37,085 nt of DNA from an uncultured Peptococcaceae bacterium. GTDB taxonomy: Bacteria; Bacillota; Peptococcia; Peptococcales; Peptococcaceae. The notes beneath the pieces are model-generated. The model made no database searches and was not told the origin of the DNA. It saw only the letters and a list, made by a program, of their open reading frames with translations. Position 1 is the first letter of the stretch. Every line of letters starts with the position of its first letter. Below are positions 1 to 7,703 of this stretch, piece by piece. The position numbers were made by a program, and so were the translations under genes. Where the stretch lies: contig CAJUDO010000026.1 of assembly GCA_910585405.1 (NCBI GenBank), positions 1-37,085 of the forward strand. The letters are read 5' to 3'.

Positions 1-2
1 AG

Positions 3-404
3 TATGGAGATGAAGCTGCACTTGTTATCAAGAAGGCTGATGGCACCATTGAGAATGTTATCAAGAATAGCGATACTTTATATGCTAGTGGCATACAGGC
101 TCTTCAGAAGATAAACATTGATAGTTTTACAATTAAAAATAAACATTTGAATACATCTGGTGGTGGCTGGGATAAATTTAATGTCGGAACAGAAACAGAA
201 GCGCATGCAATAGTAAGGGAAGTGATAGCAAAAAATAAAATAGTTTCTGTAACAGATAATGATGGAAGAATTGGTACTTTAGGCCAGAAATCATTTGCCA
301 TTATTTTAGATGCAGAAAGAGTGATAGGCAGTAATGGGGAAACAAAAATAAGAGTTGCGGTAGATGAACTTGGAAATGTATGGACAGTATTTCCAATTAA
401 ATAA
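3..404 (+). CDS. C-terminal end of a polymorphic toxin (partial, 5' end outside window)
   Basis: The frame is open from the left edge of the window to the TAA at 402-404, so this is the tail of a longer protein, about 133 residues. The last ~80 residues look like a compact toxin tip: a Lys-His-Leu near the front, a GGGWDKF segment, an acidic/His stretch (TETEAHAIV), then an IG..GET.IRV beta hairpin and a final TVFPIK. That spacing is typical of small RNase-like domains at the ends of Rhs, CdiA and related polymorphic toxins, but I cannot name the family with confidence. The context supports a toxin: a small gene with its own RBS follows after 22 bases, as immunity genes do, and Rhs fragments lie downstream. 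Base composition is AT-rich, unlike the Rhs core at 873-1480. Confidence 0.6.
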   Translation, partial: YGDEAALVIKKADGTIENVIKNSDTLYASGIQALQKINIDSFTIKNKHLNTSGGGWDKFNVGTETEAHAIVREVIAKNKIVSVTDNDGRIGTLGQKSFAIILDAERVIGSNGETKIRVAVDELGNVWTVFPIK

Positions 405-426
405 TAAATGTATGAGGAGGATTTTG

Positions 427-759
427 GTGTATTTTGATAAAGAGGAATTTATAAAAAAAAACAAAGAAAATAATGTTGAAAATGCATACAATGCTTTAGA
501 GGATTTCCTTTATGTTGAAATACGTAAGCACAATTATGAGAAGATTATTGAATTACTTACATGGGAAAATGTAAGAGAGTTTTTTTATGAAGGAAACCAA
601 TATTCCATTGTAAAACAGCAAGGAAATAGTGAAAGCGTTATTATCAGTGATGAAGTAGCTTTGGAATATGGTGTATCAGATAATCAGGCGAGATTTCGGA
701 TTGAAATTTCAGGTTTAGTTGAGTTAATCGAAATAGAAGGGAAAAATTCAGAGATATGA
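427..759 (+). CDS. Probable immunity protein for the upstream toxin tip
   Basis: This small, acidic, soluble protein of 110 residues begins 22 bases after the toxin stop codon. A strong AGGAGG at 414-419 sits seven bases before GTG 427, so I prefer that start; TTG 424 is the alternative. The longer frame upstream overlaps the toxin and has no RBS. No signal peptide or membrane segment is visible. I do not recognise the family. The function is inferred from position: polymorphic toxin systems place the cognate immunity gene directly downstream of the toxin tip. A strong hairpin follows the stop codon, so toxin and immunity genes look like one transcription unit. Confidence 0.55.
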   Translation: MYFDKEEFIKKNKENNVENAYNALEDFLYVEIRKHNYEKIIELLTWENVREFFYEGNQYSIVKQQGNSESVIISDEVALEYGVSDNQARFRIEISGLVELIEIEGKNSEI

Positions 760-796
760 ATTAAAATTATAAGCGTTTGTTTAATTCTAATGAAAC

Positions 797-829
797 ACAG
801 AACCTGCTTCAAATAGAAGTGGGTTCTGT
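797..829 (+). terminator. Hairpin terminator after the first toxin-immunity pair
   Basis: A 14-bp stem, 797-810 with 816-829, has two G-T pairs and a five-base loop. It is followed by a short T-rich stretch (TTTAT). It closes the first toxin/immunity unit. The T-run is weak, so termination strength is uncertain. Confidence 0.6.
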
Positions 830-872
830 TTATAGCAATAGCAATCCTGATTAAAAATATAGGAAACTGTGA

Positions 873-2060
873 AAGGTTTATATCTATGATAGCAGCGGCA
901 AGTGGAGCCATGTCATCAAAGACTTTGTCATCGACTATAACAGCAATGCAGAAGAAAACCTGATGGAATATGAGCGGTATGACGAAGGTTTGACCTACCG
1001 GTATGTATACGGTGTAGATAAGCTGGGCGTAACAGCCTATACCATTGCAAACGGCTCAGCCAGTGTGACCACCGATGCAGGAGAAATACCGCTGTATTAT
1101 CATATGGACCATATGGGCAGCAGTGAATTCCTGACCAGTGATGTGACCCAGAGAGTGACCAGCTGGACCAGCTATGATGAGTGGGGCAATATTACCCATA
1201 ATGCAGTGTTAAAATGCGGAACCAGAGAATTGGATTTGGTGAAAACCTATACAGGGCATGAAAGAGATTCTGTATTGGGAATGTACTATGCCAAGGCCAG
1301 AATGTATGATACCGCAGATAAGCACGGCAGCAGCAAGGGCAATAAGCTGGGAGATAAACGGTTTACAGCAGTTGACCCGGTGAAGGGGAATGTGCGCAAT
1401 CCCCAGAGTCTGGTACAGTATACCTATGTGCTCAATAATCCGCTGATGTATGTGGACCCGTTGGGAATGATGCAAAAAATCATGAGATGGCCTGGCGAAG
1501 TACATGATGCCGTTCAAGAGCATATTCTGAAAAATCATCCAGGCTATTCAAAAAATCAAATGATTTTGTATGATCCAATAGGTTTTGGTTTTGCAGATAT
1601 TATTAGTCCAGAGGGTGCAGTGTGGGAAGTGAAGTCAAGTGGTGCTGTAAAAACAGAAAAGAAGCTAGAAAAGGCATACAAGCAAATTGATAAGTATGTA
1701 AATAATACATGGAAAAATAATCCAGAACAAAAGTTGACTATTGGTCATCCATTAATACAAGGTGAGTTTACTTTGGAAGGCAAATACAATGGCTTTTATG
1801 TAAAATATTATTGTATTGGGCATGGGATTATAAAATATGAGTATGAACAAAAAATAAATGAAAAGCAAATTGAACAAGACATTAACGCTGCTGCACAGGG
1901 TGTTGTAAAAGGAATAATTATTGTGGGAGGAAGTATATATGTAATTGTTTCTGGAGGAGTAACAGGATTTTTGGCAGATGCTTCTGTGAATGCAAATGAG
2001 TTAGGGATAAAAGTGGAAGATGGTCAAACGGTTATTTCGCTTGAAAGGTGGGTAGCTTAG
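873..2060 (+). pseudogene. Orphan Rhs core tip fused to a nuclease-like toxin domain
   Basis: The frame opens right after a TGA at 870-872 and is already inside Rhs core sequence, so it is a displaced rhs 3' fragment without a native start; ATG 963 could start a shortened protein. The core shows the usual end of Rhs proteins: YHMDHMGSS, a TYTGHERD segment, and the boundary motif NNPLMYVDPLGM near 1430-1470. After that boundary an unrelated tip of about 190 residues begins. The tip contains FADIISPEG followed by VWEVKSSG, an Asp-x(n)-Glu-x-Lys arrangement expected of PD-(D/E)XK (restriction-endonuclease fold) toxins. A hydrophobic glycine/valine-rich stretch follows near 1900-1980. An immunity candidate starts at the next base. 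Whether this cassette is expressed, or serves only as a recombination donor for an intact rhs gene upstream, cannot be told. Confidence 0.7.
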
Positions 2061-2765
2061 TTGATTTCAGTAATAAGGCAAAATTTCTGGAAGCAATTTT
2101 GCCAATATGGATATGAAAAAGAATTTCAGAAAAAAGGAAAATGTGCGTACCGAATCTATTACGATATTGTGCAAGGATTTGAATTATTTAAACAGCCGAG
2201 AAGTCCCCTTGTGACAGTTAGGTGGTCGATCTATCCATTATGTCAACCAGACGCCAATTTTTATACTGATTTTTATCAAAAATATGATATCAATGATATT
2301 ATAGGAAAATCGATATTTGACGTCTATTATAATAAGTTAGATCCACATTCTGCAATAGAGTGTGCAGATAAAGTGAGCAGACAAGTGGAGGAAGTTTTAT
2401 TACCTTATTTCGATAGTATAAAGGGAAGCGCTATGGCTTATGATGCGTACGTGAAAATGGATTTTTCCAAAGGGGGAGAAGATTATCCTTGTATGGAAAA
2501 AATATATTTTGCATTAAAATCAGAAATGTATGAAAAAGCCTACCAATATGTTAGTCGGATTATAGAAAATAATGAACAGGCTGTAAAAAATAATGCACAA
2601 TACTTCTCTGAAGAACAAATGGAGCAGATGAGAAAAAAATTTGAAAAAAAAGACAAAGAATTACAAGATCTTGCAGAATATATCCAGTACGAAGAGAGAA
2701 GCACAATTCAAAGGCAATTAAAACGCAATGAAGAGGATGCATATAGATTTTTAAGGAAAAAATGA
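2061..2765 (+). CDS. Probable immunity protein for the Rhs nuclease tip
   Basis: This 234-residue soluble protein is rich in Lys, Glu, Tyr and aromatic residues. The TTG start directly abuts the TAG of the Rhs fragment. An AAAGGTGGG-like RBS at about 2044-2052 has suitable spacing, and the close junction suggests translational coupling. The C-terminal ~60 residues are very charged and look helical (EQMEQMRKKFEKKDKELQDL). No membrane segment or signal peptide is visible. I do not recognise the family by eye. The immunity role is inferred from position directly after a toxin tip. Size is large for an immunity protein but not exceptional. AT-rich like the tip before it. Confidence 0.55.
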   Translation: MISVIRQNFWKQFCQYGYEKEFQKKGKCAYRIYYDIVQGFELFKQPRSPLVTVRWSIYPLCQPDANFYTDFYQKYDINDIIGKSIFDVYYNKLDPHSAIECADKVSRQVEEVLLPYFDSIKGSAMAYDAYVKMDFSKGGEDYPCMEKIYFALKSEMYEKAYQYVSRIIENNEQAVKNNAQYFSEEQMEQMRKKFEKKDKELQDLAEYIQYEERSTIQRQLKRNEEDAYRFLRKK

Positions 2766-2813
2766 GATAAAATTAGATAATAATGAATTGAAAAACTAAC
2801 AAAAAATGCTTTT

Positions 2814-2837
2814 AGGAGGGCTATTTACGGCCCTCCT
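2814..2837 (+). terminator. GC-rich hairpin after the second immunity gene
   Basis: AGGAGGGC at 2814-2821 pairs perfectly with GCCCTCCT at 2830-2837 across an 8-base loop. There is no T-run on the + strand, so intrinsic termination is uncertain. It lies between the immunity gene and the next Rhs scrap and may mark a cassette boundary. Confidence 0.4.
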
Positions 2838-2861
2838 GAGTTTGGATTGAAGGTACATTAA

Positions 2862-3110
2862 TCAAGTTACCGGTATGATGAATTGAATCGGCTGGTGCAG
2901 GCCCATGAAGACCATGGCAACCAGATGCGGAACTACCAGTATGACAGCCTGGGGAATCTGACCTATGAGTGGAACAGCAACAATGTCGTGGTAGACTACA
3001 AGCTGAACAATCTGAACCAGATTACCACCAGGTGTGAGGATAATATGATTGCGGATGGTCAATACGGGAGTGTGTATGGGTATTGCATAAAAGAAAAACT
3101 GCTATTATAA
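2862..3110 (+). pseudogene. Rhs YD-repeat fragment
   Basis: The frame opens after a TAA at 2859-2861 and encodes about 80 residues of Rhs YD-repeat sequence: SYRYDELNRLVQA, YQYDSLGNLTYEW, and DYKLNNLNQITTR. It has no RBS or start and stops abruptly after a short unrelated tail (YCIKEKLLL) that runs into the terminator. It is a remnant of a longer rhs gene. Its higher GC resembles the Rhs core at 873-1480 rather than the AT-rich toxin and immunity segments. It marks the right end of the rhs locus in this window. Confidence 0.75.
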
Positions 3111-3140
3111 AGTTACCCCTTATGATAGCAGTTTTCTTTT
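3089..3140. terminator. Bidirectional terminator between rhs remnant and DASS transporter
   Basis: A ~16-bp stem with one extra A in a run pairs 3089-3105 with 3125-3140. The minus-strand copy ends in a T-rich run (TTTTTCTTTT) immediately downstream of the transporter stop codon. The plus-strand copy also ends in TTTTCTTTT. Confidence 0.8.
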
Positions 3141-3144
3141 GCCA

Positions 3145-4551
3145 TTACATCAGGCCCAGCATAGGTGCAATTGTCATCATAATCAGTGTTACAACTAATA
3201 CCCAGGCAAATACGATAAAGACGCCTGATTTAAACATTTCTATCATTTTAAAATATCCTGATCCATAGCAGACCAGTGGAATTGCGTCTAATGGAATCAA
3301 GCAAGCCGCTGATACCATAAAGCCTATGGGAATGGCCAGGCAGGCGGGATTTAGCCCCTGCGCTGCAGCAATGGTGCAGGTAATTGGTACGAAGATAGAT
3401 ACCAGAGCTGGATTTACTGGACAGATTAAATGGGCATATGCAATCACCAGTCCCAATATGATTAACATCACAACAACACTCTGACCGTCCAATAACACAG
3501 AAATATCATTGGCAATCCAAGCAGCTGCCCCGCTGTCCCAAATCACCGAGCCTAATGCAGAGCAGGAGTTGACAACTAGAATAATATCCCACATAATGGC
3601 ATTTTTTGTGTTTTCCCAATTTAAAACGTCAATACATGGCAGGAAAAACACCAAGGCGCCTAATGTCGTTGTAATTGCAATGGGAAGGCCATGTACACTT
3701 TCTGTCAGCCAAGCTAGAATCAACAACAGCATAACAGCAATGAATTTTTTTTCCTGACCTTTCATCTGTCCCAAACCGCGCAGCTGTTCCTGTGCATTTT
3801 CCATGCCTTGCAGAGAAGTAATTTCCGGACGATACACGCACCATACAATCTTATAAACAATTGGCACCAGTAATAGTACAATGGGCACACCTAAGCAGGC
3901 CCACTGTGTAAAGGTGACTTGGATACCGGCTGTATTTTCCAGCACAGTCAAGGAGAGTACATTGGTTGCCGAGCCGGCCGGTGTTCCCATACCGCCGATT
4001 AATGCTGCCACAGGCAGCCCTACCATAATAGCACGCCCATAGTTGCTTTTACCGGGTTCACAGCCTGTTGCCCGCAATAGCATTAAGGCGATAGGAAGCA
4101 TCATCAGCACCACACCCATGTCGGAAAGTACCATAGATAAGATGGCAGCACCCATCATAAAAATAAACAGTAATTTTTTTGCGTTGCCCTTTGATGCGAT
4201 TGCCAGTAATAATGTAATACGTCTGTCTAATCCTGTGATGGCCAGCCCATTGGCGACTACATAATTGGCAACCATGAAGAAAAAGACCGGTTCACAGAAT
4301 TTATCAGCAGCCTGCGGTAAAGTACACAGTTTCAGCACAGGCATCAATAATAATGCTCCCATTGCGACCAACCCCAAGGGCAGCACATTGCTGATCCAAA
4401 TTAAGGTTGTGCAAAGTATTAATGCCAGCGAACGTTTTCCTTCTAGTGTTAAACCGTCTGGTGTCGGAAGAATGTCCAACGCTACAAATAAGGCCAGTAT
4501 TGCAAGTAAAATTGCTGCTCGCTTTTGTACGCTCATTTCTTTTGCAGCCAT
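3145..4551 (-). CDS. DASS/SLC13-type anion:Na+ symporter-like membrane protein
   Basis: This 468-residue polytopic membrane protein has about a dozen hydrophobic segments. The DASS (divalent anion/Na+ symporter) fold is indicated by the order of features: ISNVLPLGLVAMGALLLMP near 53-71, a LSDMGVVLMMLPIAL segment near 142-156, GGMGTPAGSATN near 186-197, and the second-repeat segment CPVNPALVSIFVPI near 377-390. In characterised DASS proteins the two hairpin tips carry Ser-Asn-Thr motifs that touch the substrate carboxylate and Na+. Here they read SDM (143-145) and apparently VNP (379-381), so the substrate may not be a standard dicarboxylate. It is the last gene of the ferredoxin-flavoprotein-transporter operon, 20 bases after the flavoprotein. 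ATG 4551 has a GGGGG-type RBS. It probably imports the substrate or exchanges substrate and product of the flavoprotein. Confidence 0.8.
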   Translation of the reverse strand: MAAKEMSVQKRAAILLAILALFVALDILPTPDGLTLEGKRSLALILCTTLIWISNVLPLGLVAMGALLLMPVLKLCTLPQAADKFCEPVFFFMVANYVVANGLAITGLDRRITLLLAIASKGNAKKLLFIFMMGAAILSMVLSDMGVVLMMLPIALMLLRATGCEPGKSNYGRAIMVGLPVAALIGGMGTPAGSATNVLSLTVLENTAGIQVTFTQWACLGVPIVLLLVPIVYKIVWCVYRPEITSLQGMENAQEQLRGLGQMKGQEKKFIAVMLLLILAWLTESVHGLPIAITTTLGALVFFLPCIDVLNWENTKNAIMWDIILVVNSCSALGSVIWDSGAAAWIANDISVLLDGQSVVVMLIILGLVIAYAHLICPVNPALVSIFVPITCTIAAAQGLNPACLAIPIGFMVSAACLIPLDAIPLVCYGSGYFKMIEMFKSGVFIVFAWVLVVTLIMMTIAPMLGLM

Positions 4552-4571
4552 AATAACGCCCCCATTTTTAT

Positions 4572-6302
4572 TTACGCCTTTTTCGGAAACTGAAAGTTAT
4601 CCTGGTAATATCGTTCAACAGGATGTTTATAGGTTTTCAATGGAACCGGTTCCAAATGTAATTTCATATTGCCATTTTCCTGACGGATTTTAATCCAGCC
4701 CAGCCAGTTTTGGTCATCACGCTGTGGGTAGTCCTCGCGATAATGGCCGCCCCGTGTTTCTTTCCGCATCAGCGATGCTTTCAAAAACATTTCTGTTACT
4801 GTAGCAATGGCTTCTATTTCTTTGCATTTCATCAGATAGTGGGCGTCACCGCTGCCCATTTCTGGAAGCAGATCCTTTTGAATTTGTTGCAGTTCATGCA
4901 AAGCTGAATTTAGGCTTTTCTCTGATTTCAAAATACTTACGTTATATGGCAACACCAATTCTTGAATTTTGCGTAAAACTTCTTTACCGTTTACGCCTGT
5001 CTTTTGGAGTTGCTCGCTTAAAAGTGAACGCTTTGTTTCCAAATCCTCTTTAGAGGGCTGTGTGGAAATGGCGGAGCCTTCCTGTTGCAGATACTGATGA
5101 ATTTCTTCTGCAGCCAAATAGCCTGTTGTTGCTGTGGTGCTTAAGTCAAAGCCGCCGATATAAACGCCAGCATCCAGGAAACGGGAACGGCCAACTGCGT
5201 ATAAGCCTTTCACTTTTGTGCGGCCATAGGCATCGGCTACAATACCGCCAAAGCTGCTCAATATCTGCGGCTGCCATTCTGTGGTTCCTCTAAAAAAGTC
5301 GATGCCGATATTTTTTAGCTTATTATGGTTTAACAACTGCCATCCAGCTGCTGGTTGGACAAACTCCCGGTCTTCTTCTTTTAAATCGCTTGTATCAAAA
5401 TAGATGGGCCCTCTGCCTGCTTTGGTTTCCATAGCCATTGCCATCGTTGTGTAATGGGGGTCTGTATTGCCTTTCAAGACAGGAGAGTAACGTTCCATGA
5501 AAGATTCTCCTTTGGCATTGACAAATTTTGCCCCTAACGGCAACAGCACAGTCTGCCCTTCCCAGGAAAAAAGTTTTGGTACGTTCCATACTTCGGCAAA
5601 CTCCATATTGCAGAGCTCTGCTCCAGCCTGATAGGCCAGCAGCAATCCTTCGCCAGTAGATGTATTTTTACCATAAGAGCATTTCCATCCGCCCCGTCCG
5701 CAGGCAATGACCACTGCTTTTGCAGCAAAGCTGTAAAACTGACCTGTCCGGACATGGAAACCTACAGCGCCCGTGATATGTCCATCCTGCTGCAGCAATT
5801 CAGTAACCATAATACGACCGATGCGTTGTATATCCAGGCGGCGCATTTCCTTATTCAAGCTATCGCGCATGTCTTCGCCGCCAGTTCCCTTGACTTTAGT
5901 GATGCATAGCTTTACATTGTCCAGCCCTCTTTGCGGAATGCCTTTAAAGTTTCCATCTTCTTTTCTGGTATAAGTGCAGCCCAGTTTTTCGTATTCGCAC
6001 AACCGGTCATAGGAAGCGCGAAATAAGGTTTCCATCAATTCCTGGTCACATAGTCCATCCCAGTAATAAACCAGATCTTTTACCCATTCATCAATATTTT
6101 CTTCTGGTGTGACGGCGTCGAAGTCTCCTTCAGACATTGTCATCAAGCCACCCCAGTCGGCTCCGGCTTTATCCACAACGGTTACCTGCAGCCCAGGTTT
6201 TAATTCCTTCAGATGTTTTGCTGTCCACATACCGGAAGGTCCTGCGCCGATAATCAACACATCGGTCTCTATATTCACACAATCCATTTGAAAATCTTTC
6301 AT
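4572..6302 (-). CDS. Soluble FAD-dependent oxidoreductase of the SdhA/FrdA/AprA superfamily, substrate unknown
   Basis: A 576-residue flavoprotein without signal peptide, so cytoplasmic. Residues 14-30 hold the FAD-binding Rossmann motif (DVLIIGAGPSG), about 366-371 the second FAD contact (GLYAVG), and FMERYSP near 268-274 carries the Arg (R271) that matches the catalytic Arg of succinate dehydrogenase and APS reductase. A C-terminal RGGHYREDYPQRDD segment is typical of SdhA/NadB/AprA. By eye, both usual catalytic histidines are absent: the FHPT position reads EVWNVPK (W239) and the HYxMGG position reads ILSSFGG (about 347-353). It is therefore unlikely to be a fumarate reductase; it resembles AprA-like enzymes more, but no sulfate-reduction genes are near. 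The partner is probably the ferredoxin encoded just upstream. ATG 6302 is chosen over GTG 6311 because AAAGGAG sits about nine bases upstream. Confidence 0.85.
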   Translation of the reverse strand: MKDFQMDCVNIETDVLIIGAGPSGMWTAKHLKELKPGLQVTVVDKAGADWGGLMTMSEGDFDAVTPEENIDEWVKDLVYYWDGLCDQELMETLFRASYDRLCEYEKLGCTYTRKEDGNFKGIPQRGLDNVKLCITKVKGTGGEDMRDSLNKEMRRLDIQRIGRIMVTELLQQDGHITGAVGFHVRTGQFYSFAAKAVVIACGRGGWKCSYGKNTSTGEGLLLAYQAGAELCNMEFAEVWNVPKLFSWEGQTVLLPLGAKFVNAKGESFMERYSPVLKGNTDPHYTTMAMAMETKAGRGPIYFDTSDLKEEDREFVQPAAGWQLLNHNKLKNIGIDFFRGTTEWQPQILSSFGGIVADAYGRTKVKGLYAVGRSRFLDAGVYIGGFDLSTTATTGYLAAEEIHQYLQQEGSAISTQPSKEDLETKRSLLSEQLQKTGVNGKEVLRKIQELVLPYNVSILKSEKSLNSALHELQQIQKDLLPEMGSGDAHYLMKCKEIEAIATVTEMFLKASLMRKETRGGHYREDYPQRDDQNWLGWIKIRQENGNMKLHLEPVPLKTYKHPVERYYQDNFQFPKKA

Positions 6303-6348
6303 CTTGAACACTCCTTTTCTTTTCTTATCCGTCTTTTACTGTCTGTTA

Positions 6349-6564
6349 TCACATGGGATAAACCGGTGGCAGTATTTCTTTAAACGGATGGACAAAAATA
6401 GCACCCTTCGGGCAATTGCGTTCACATAAAAAACAAGTCATGCAGTCTTCTGGATAGGCGATATATGCTTTTTTATCAGCTCCCAGCCGTAATGTATCCA
6501 AGGGACAGCGTTCTACACAAATTCCACATCCTACACATTTTTCTTTATCAATACTGCGAATCAT
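6349..6564 (-). CDS. Small ferredoxin with two [4Fe-4S] clusters
   Basis: A 71-residue protein with two complete cluster motifs: Cys 10, 13, 16, 20 (CVGCGICVERCP) and Cys 41, 44, 47, 51 (CMTCFLCERNCP). This is the 2[4Fe-4S] pattern of small bacterial ferredoxins and of the core of AprB-like subunits, but without the C-terminal extension of true AprB. It is the first gene of the leftward operon and lies 46 bases upstream of the flavoprotein, so it most likely shuttles electrons to or from that enzyme, as subunit or carrier. ATG 6564 has GAGGTG upstream; GTG 6573 is less likely. A near-consensus promoter lies at 6641-6669. The C-terminus (ILPPVYPM) could dock on the flavoprotein; that is speculative. 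Confidence 0.9.
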   Translation of the reverse strand: MIRSIDKEKCVGCGICVERCPLDTLRLGADKKAYIAYPEDCMTCFLCERNCPKGAIFVHPFKEILPPVYPM

Positions 6565-6640
6565 TCTGAACACCTCATTTTTTTATTTCACAAAACTCTC
6601 TCTGCGAGGGTGCGGCCGTTCATCCCTCTCTCTATATAAG

Positions 6641-6669
6641 ATTATATTATGTAATAAATTATCTGTAAA
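6641..6669 (-). promoter_or_regulatory. Promoter of the ferredoxin-flavoprotein-transporter operon
   Basis: On the minus strand TTTACA (6669-6664), a 17-base spacer and TATAAT (6646-6641) form a near-consensus vegetative promoter about 77 bases upstream of the ferredoxin start. Confidence 0.75.
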
Positions 6670-6682
6670 ATATGAATACTTC

Positions 6683-6695
6683 TGCATGGTGCGCA
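6683..6695. promoter_or_regulatory. Candidate LysR-type regulator box
   Basis: TGCATGGTGCGCA has the T-N11-A form with a TGC/GCA dyad. It lies between the divergent promoters, roughly 50-60 bases upstream of the predicted ferredoxin transcript start, where LysR activators usually bind. One short match only, so tentative. Confidence 0.35.
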
Positions 6696-6714
6696 AAAAA
6701 ACTTATAGCCATTC

Positions 6715-6743
6715 TTGTTGATTGCTTTTTTCCATGTTATACT
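6715..6743 (+). promoter_or_regulatory. Promoter of the first lysR gene
   Basis: TTGTTG (6715-6720), a 17-base spacer and TATACT (6738-6743) lie 28 bases before the ATG at 6772. It is divergent from the ferredoxin promoter, leaving a shared control region of about 45 bases. Confidence 0.65.
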
Positions 6744-6771
6744 GTTTTTATCTTAGTTTTGGAGGGTTTCT

Positions 6772-7680
6772 ATGCTGCTAAAACAACTTCTTTTGCTGAA
6801 CACTTTACAATCGTATAATTCTTTTCGGGAGGCAGCGTCTGCTTTGCAAAAACCAGAATCATCGCTTCGCTCAGCCGTTCACAGCCTGGAGAAGGAATTG
6901 GGCTGTACTTTGCTCACCGCGGACCAAAAGGGGATCCATTGGACGGAAACAGGGCGGCAGATCTTGTTGCATACCGAGCAATTGCAAAGCAAAACCCGTC
7001 AATTATACCGCTTGCAGGATCTTTTGTATCAGGCGTTTTGCCATAAGATTGCCATTGCCAGCAGCAGTCAGTATGGCAGTCTTGTTCTGACGGAAATTAT
7101 TGCAGCGATTATGCAGGAATATCCCGCTGCCCAATTTTCCCTGTCAACATGCAACAATCAGGCGTTATTGCAGCTCTTAATTTCTCAGCAGATTGATATG
7201 GCTTTGCTGCAGATTCATGAGATTGAACGGCCCTTGCTTATCAACACGCTACAAGGACTACCGCTGGAACTTCATGCGCTGACACAGGATTCTATGTGTT
7301 TTCTGACTGGTCCCAGGCATCCCCTTTATGGGAGACAACAGGCTCCATTAAGGGAAATTATGCAGTGTTCCCGTCTTGTTTCCAAAGACCCTTCCGATCA
7401 TCTCACCCAAACCTTTTTTAAGAAATATGGCTGCACTAGTACGATTTTACAGATGTCCAATATTATTTCTCAACGCAAATTAATTGCGGAAACCAATTAT
7501 ATATCCTGGCAGTCCTTTTCTGCTGCCCAAAACAGCTTGGGATTATATCAGGATGCCTTGCATATTTTAGAAATTGAAGATTTCTCCTGGAATTGTACGC
7601 TCTACAGCGTCTGCAGCAAAATGCCAACCTTTGGCGAAAGTATTTTGCTGGAGAGGCTCAATAAAAAGTTACTCTCTTAG
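6772..7680 (+). CDS. LysR-family transcriptional regulator 1
   Basis: A 302-residue protein with an N-terminal winged helix-turn-helix of LysR type: LNTLQSYNSFREAASALQ, then SSLRSAVHSLEKELGCTLL at about 30-48. The substrate-binding-like domain follows from about residue 90. It is transcribed away from the ferredoxin-flavoprotein-transporter operon, the classic arrangement for a LysR activator controlling its divergent neighbour, so it probably senses the transported compound or its metabolite. GGAGGG lies six bases upstream of ATG 6772. The HTH is somewhat divergent: where LysR proteins usually read A..L..sQ.alS, this one reads ASALQKPESSLRSAV. A second LysR gene follows after 23 bases in the same direction; the two are clearly related but far from identical. 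Confidence 0.9.
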   Translation: MLLKQLLLLNTLQSYNSFREAASALQKPESSLRSAVHSLEKELGCTLLTADQKGIHWTETGRQILLHTEQLQSKTRQLYRLQDLLYQAFCHKIAIASSSQYGSLVLTEIIAAIMQEYPAAQFSLSTCNNQALLQLLISQQIDMALLQIHEIERPLLINTLQGLPLELHALTQDSMCFLTGPRHPLYGRQQAPLREIMQCSRLVSKDPSDHLTQTFFKKYGCTSTILQMSNIISQRKLIAETNYISWQSFSAAQNSLGLYQDALHILEIEDFSWNCTLYSVCSKMPTFGESILLERLNKKLLS

Positions 7681-7703
7681 ACAAACATATTGGAGGAATT
7701 AAT

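Noticed and set aside
3083..3268. Small + strand frame after the Rhs remnant
   Set aside because: It overlaps the bidirectional terminator and the antisense of the transporter 3' end, with no RBS.
4572..6564. Dissimilatory adenylylsulfate reductase (AprAB)
   Set aside because: The flavoprotein is AprA-like, but the ferredoxin lacks the AprB extension and there are no sat, qmo or dsr genes. A true APS reductase is not supported.
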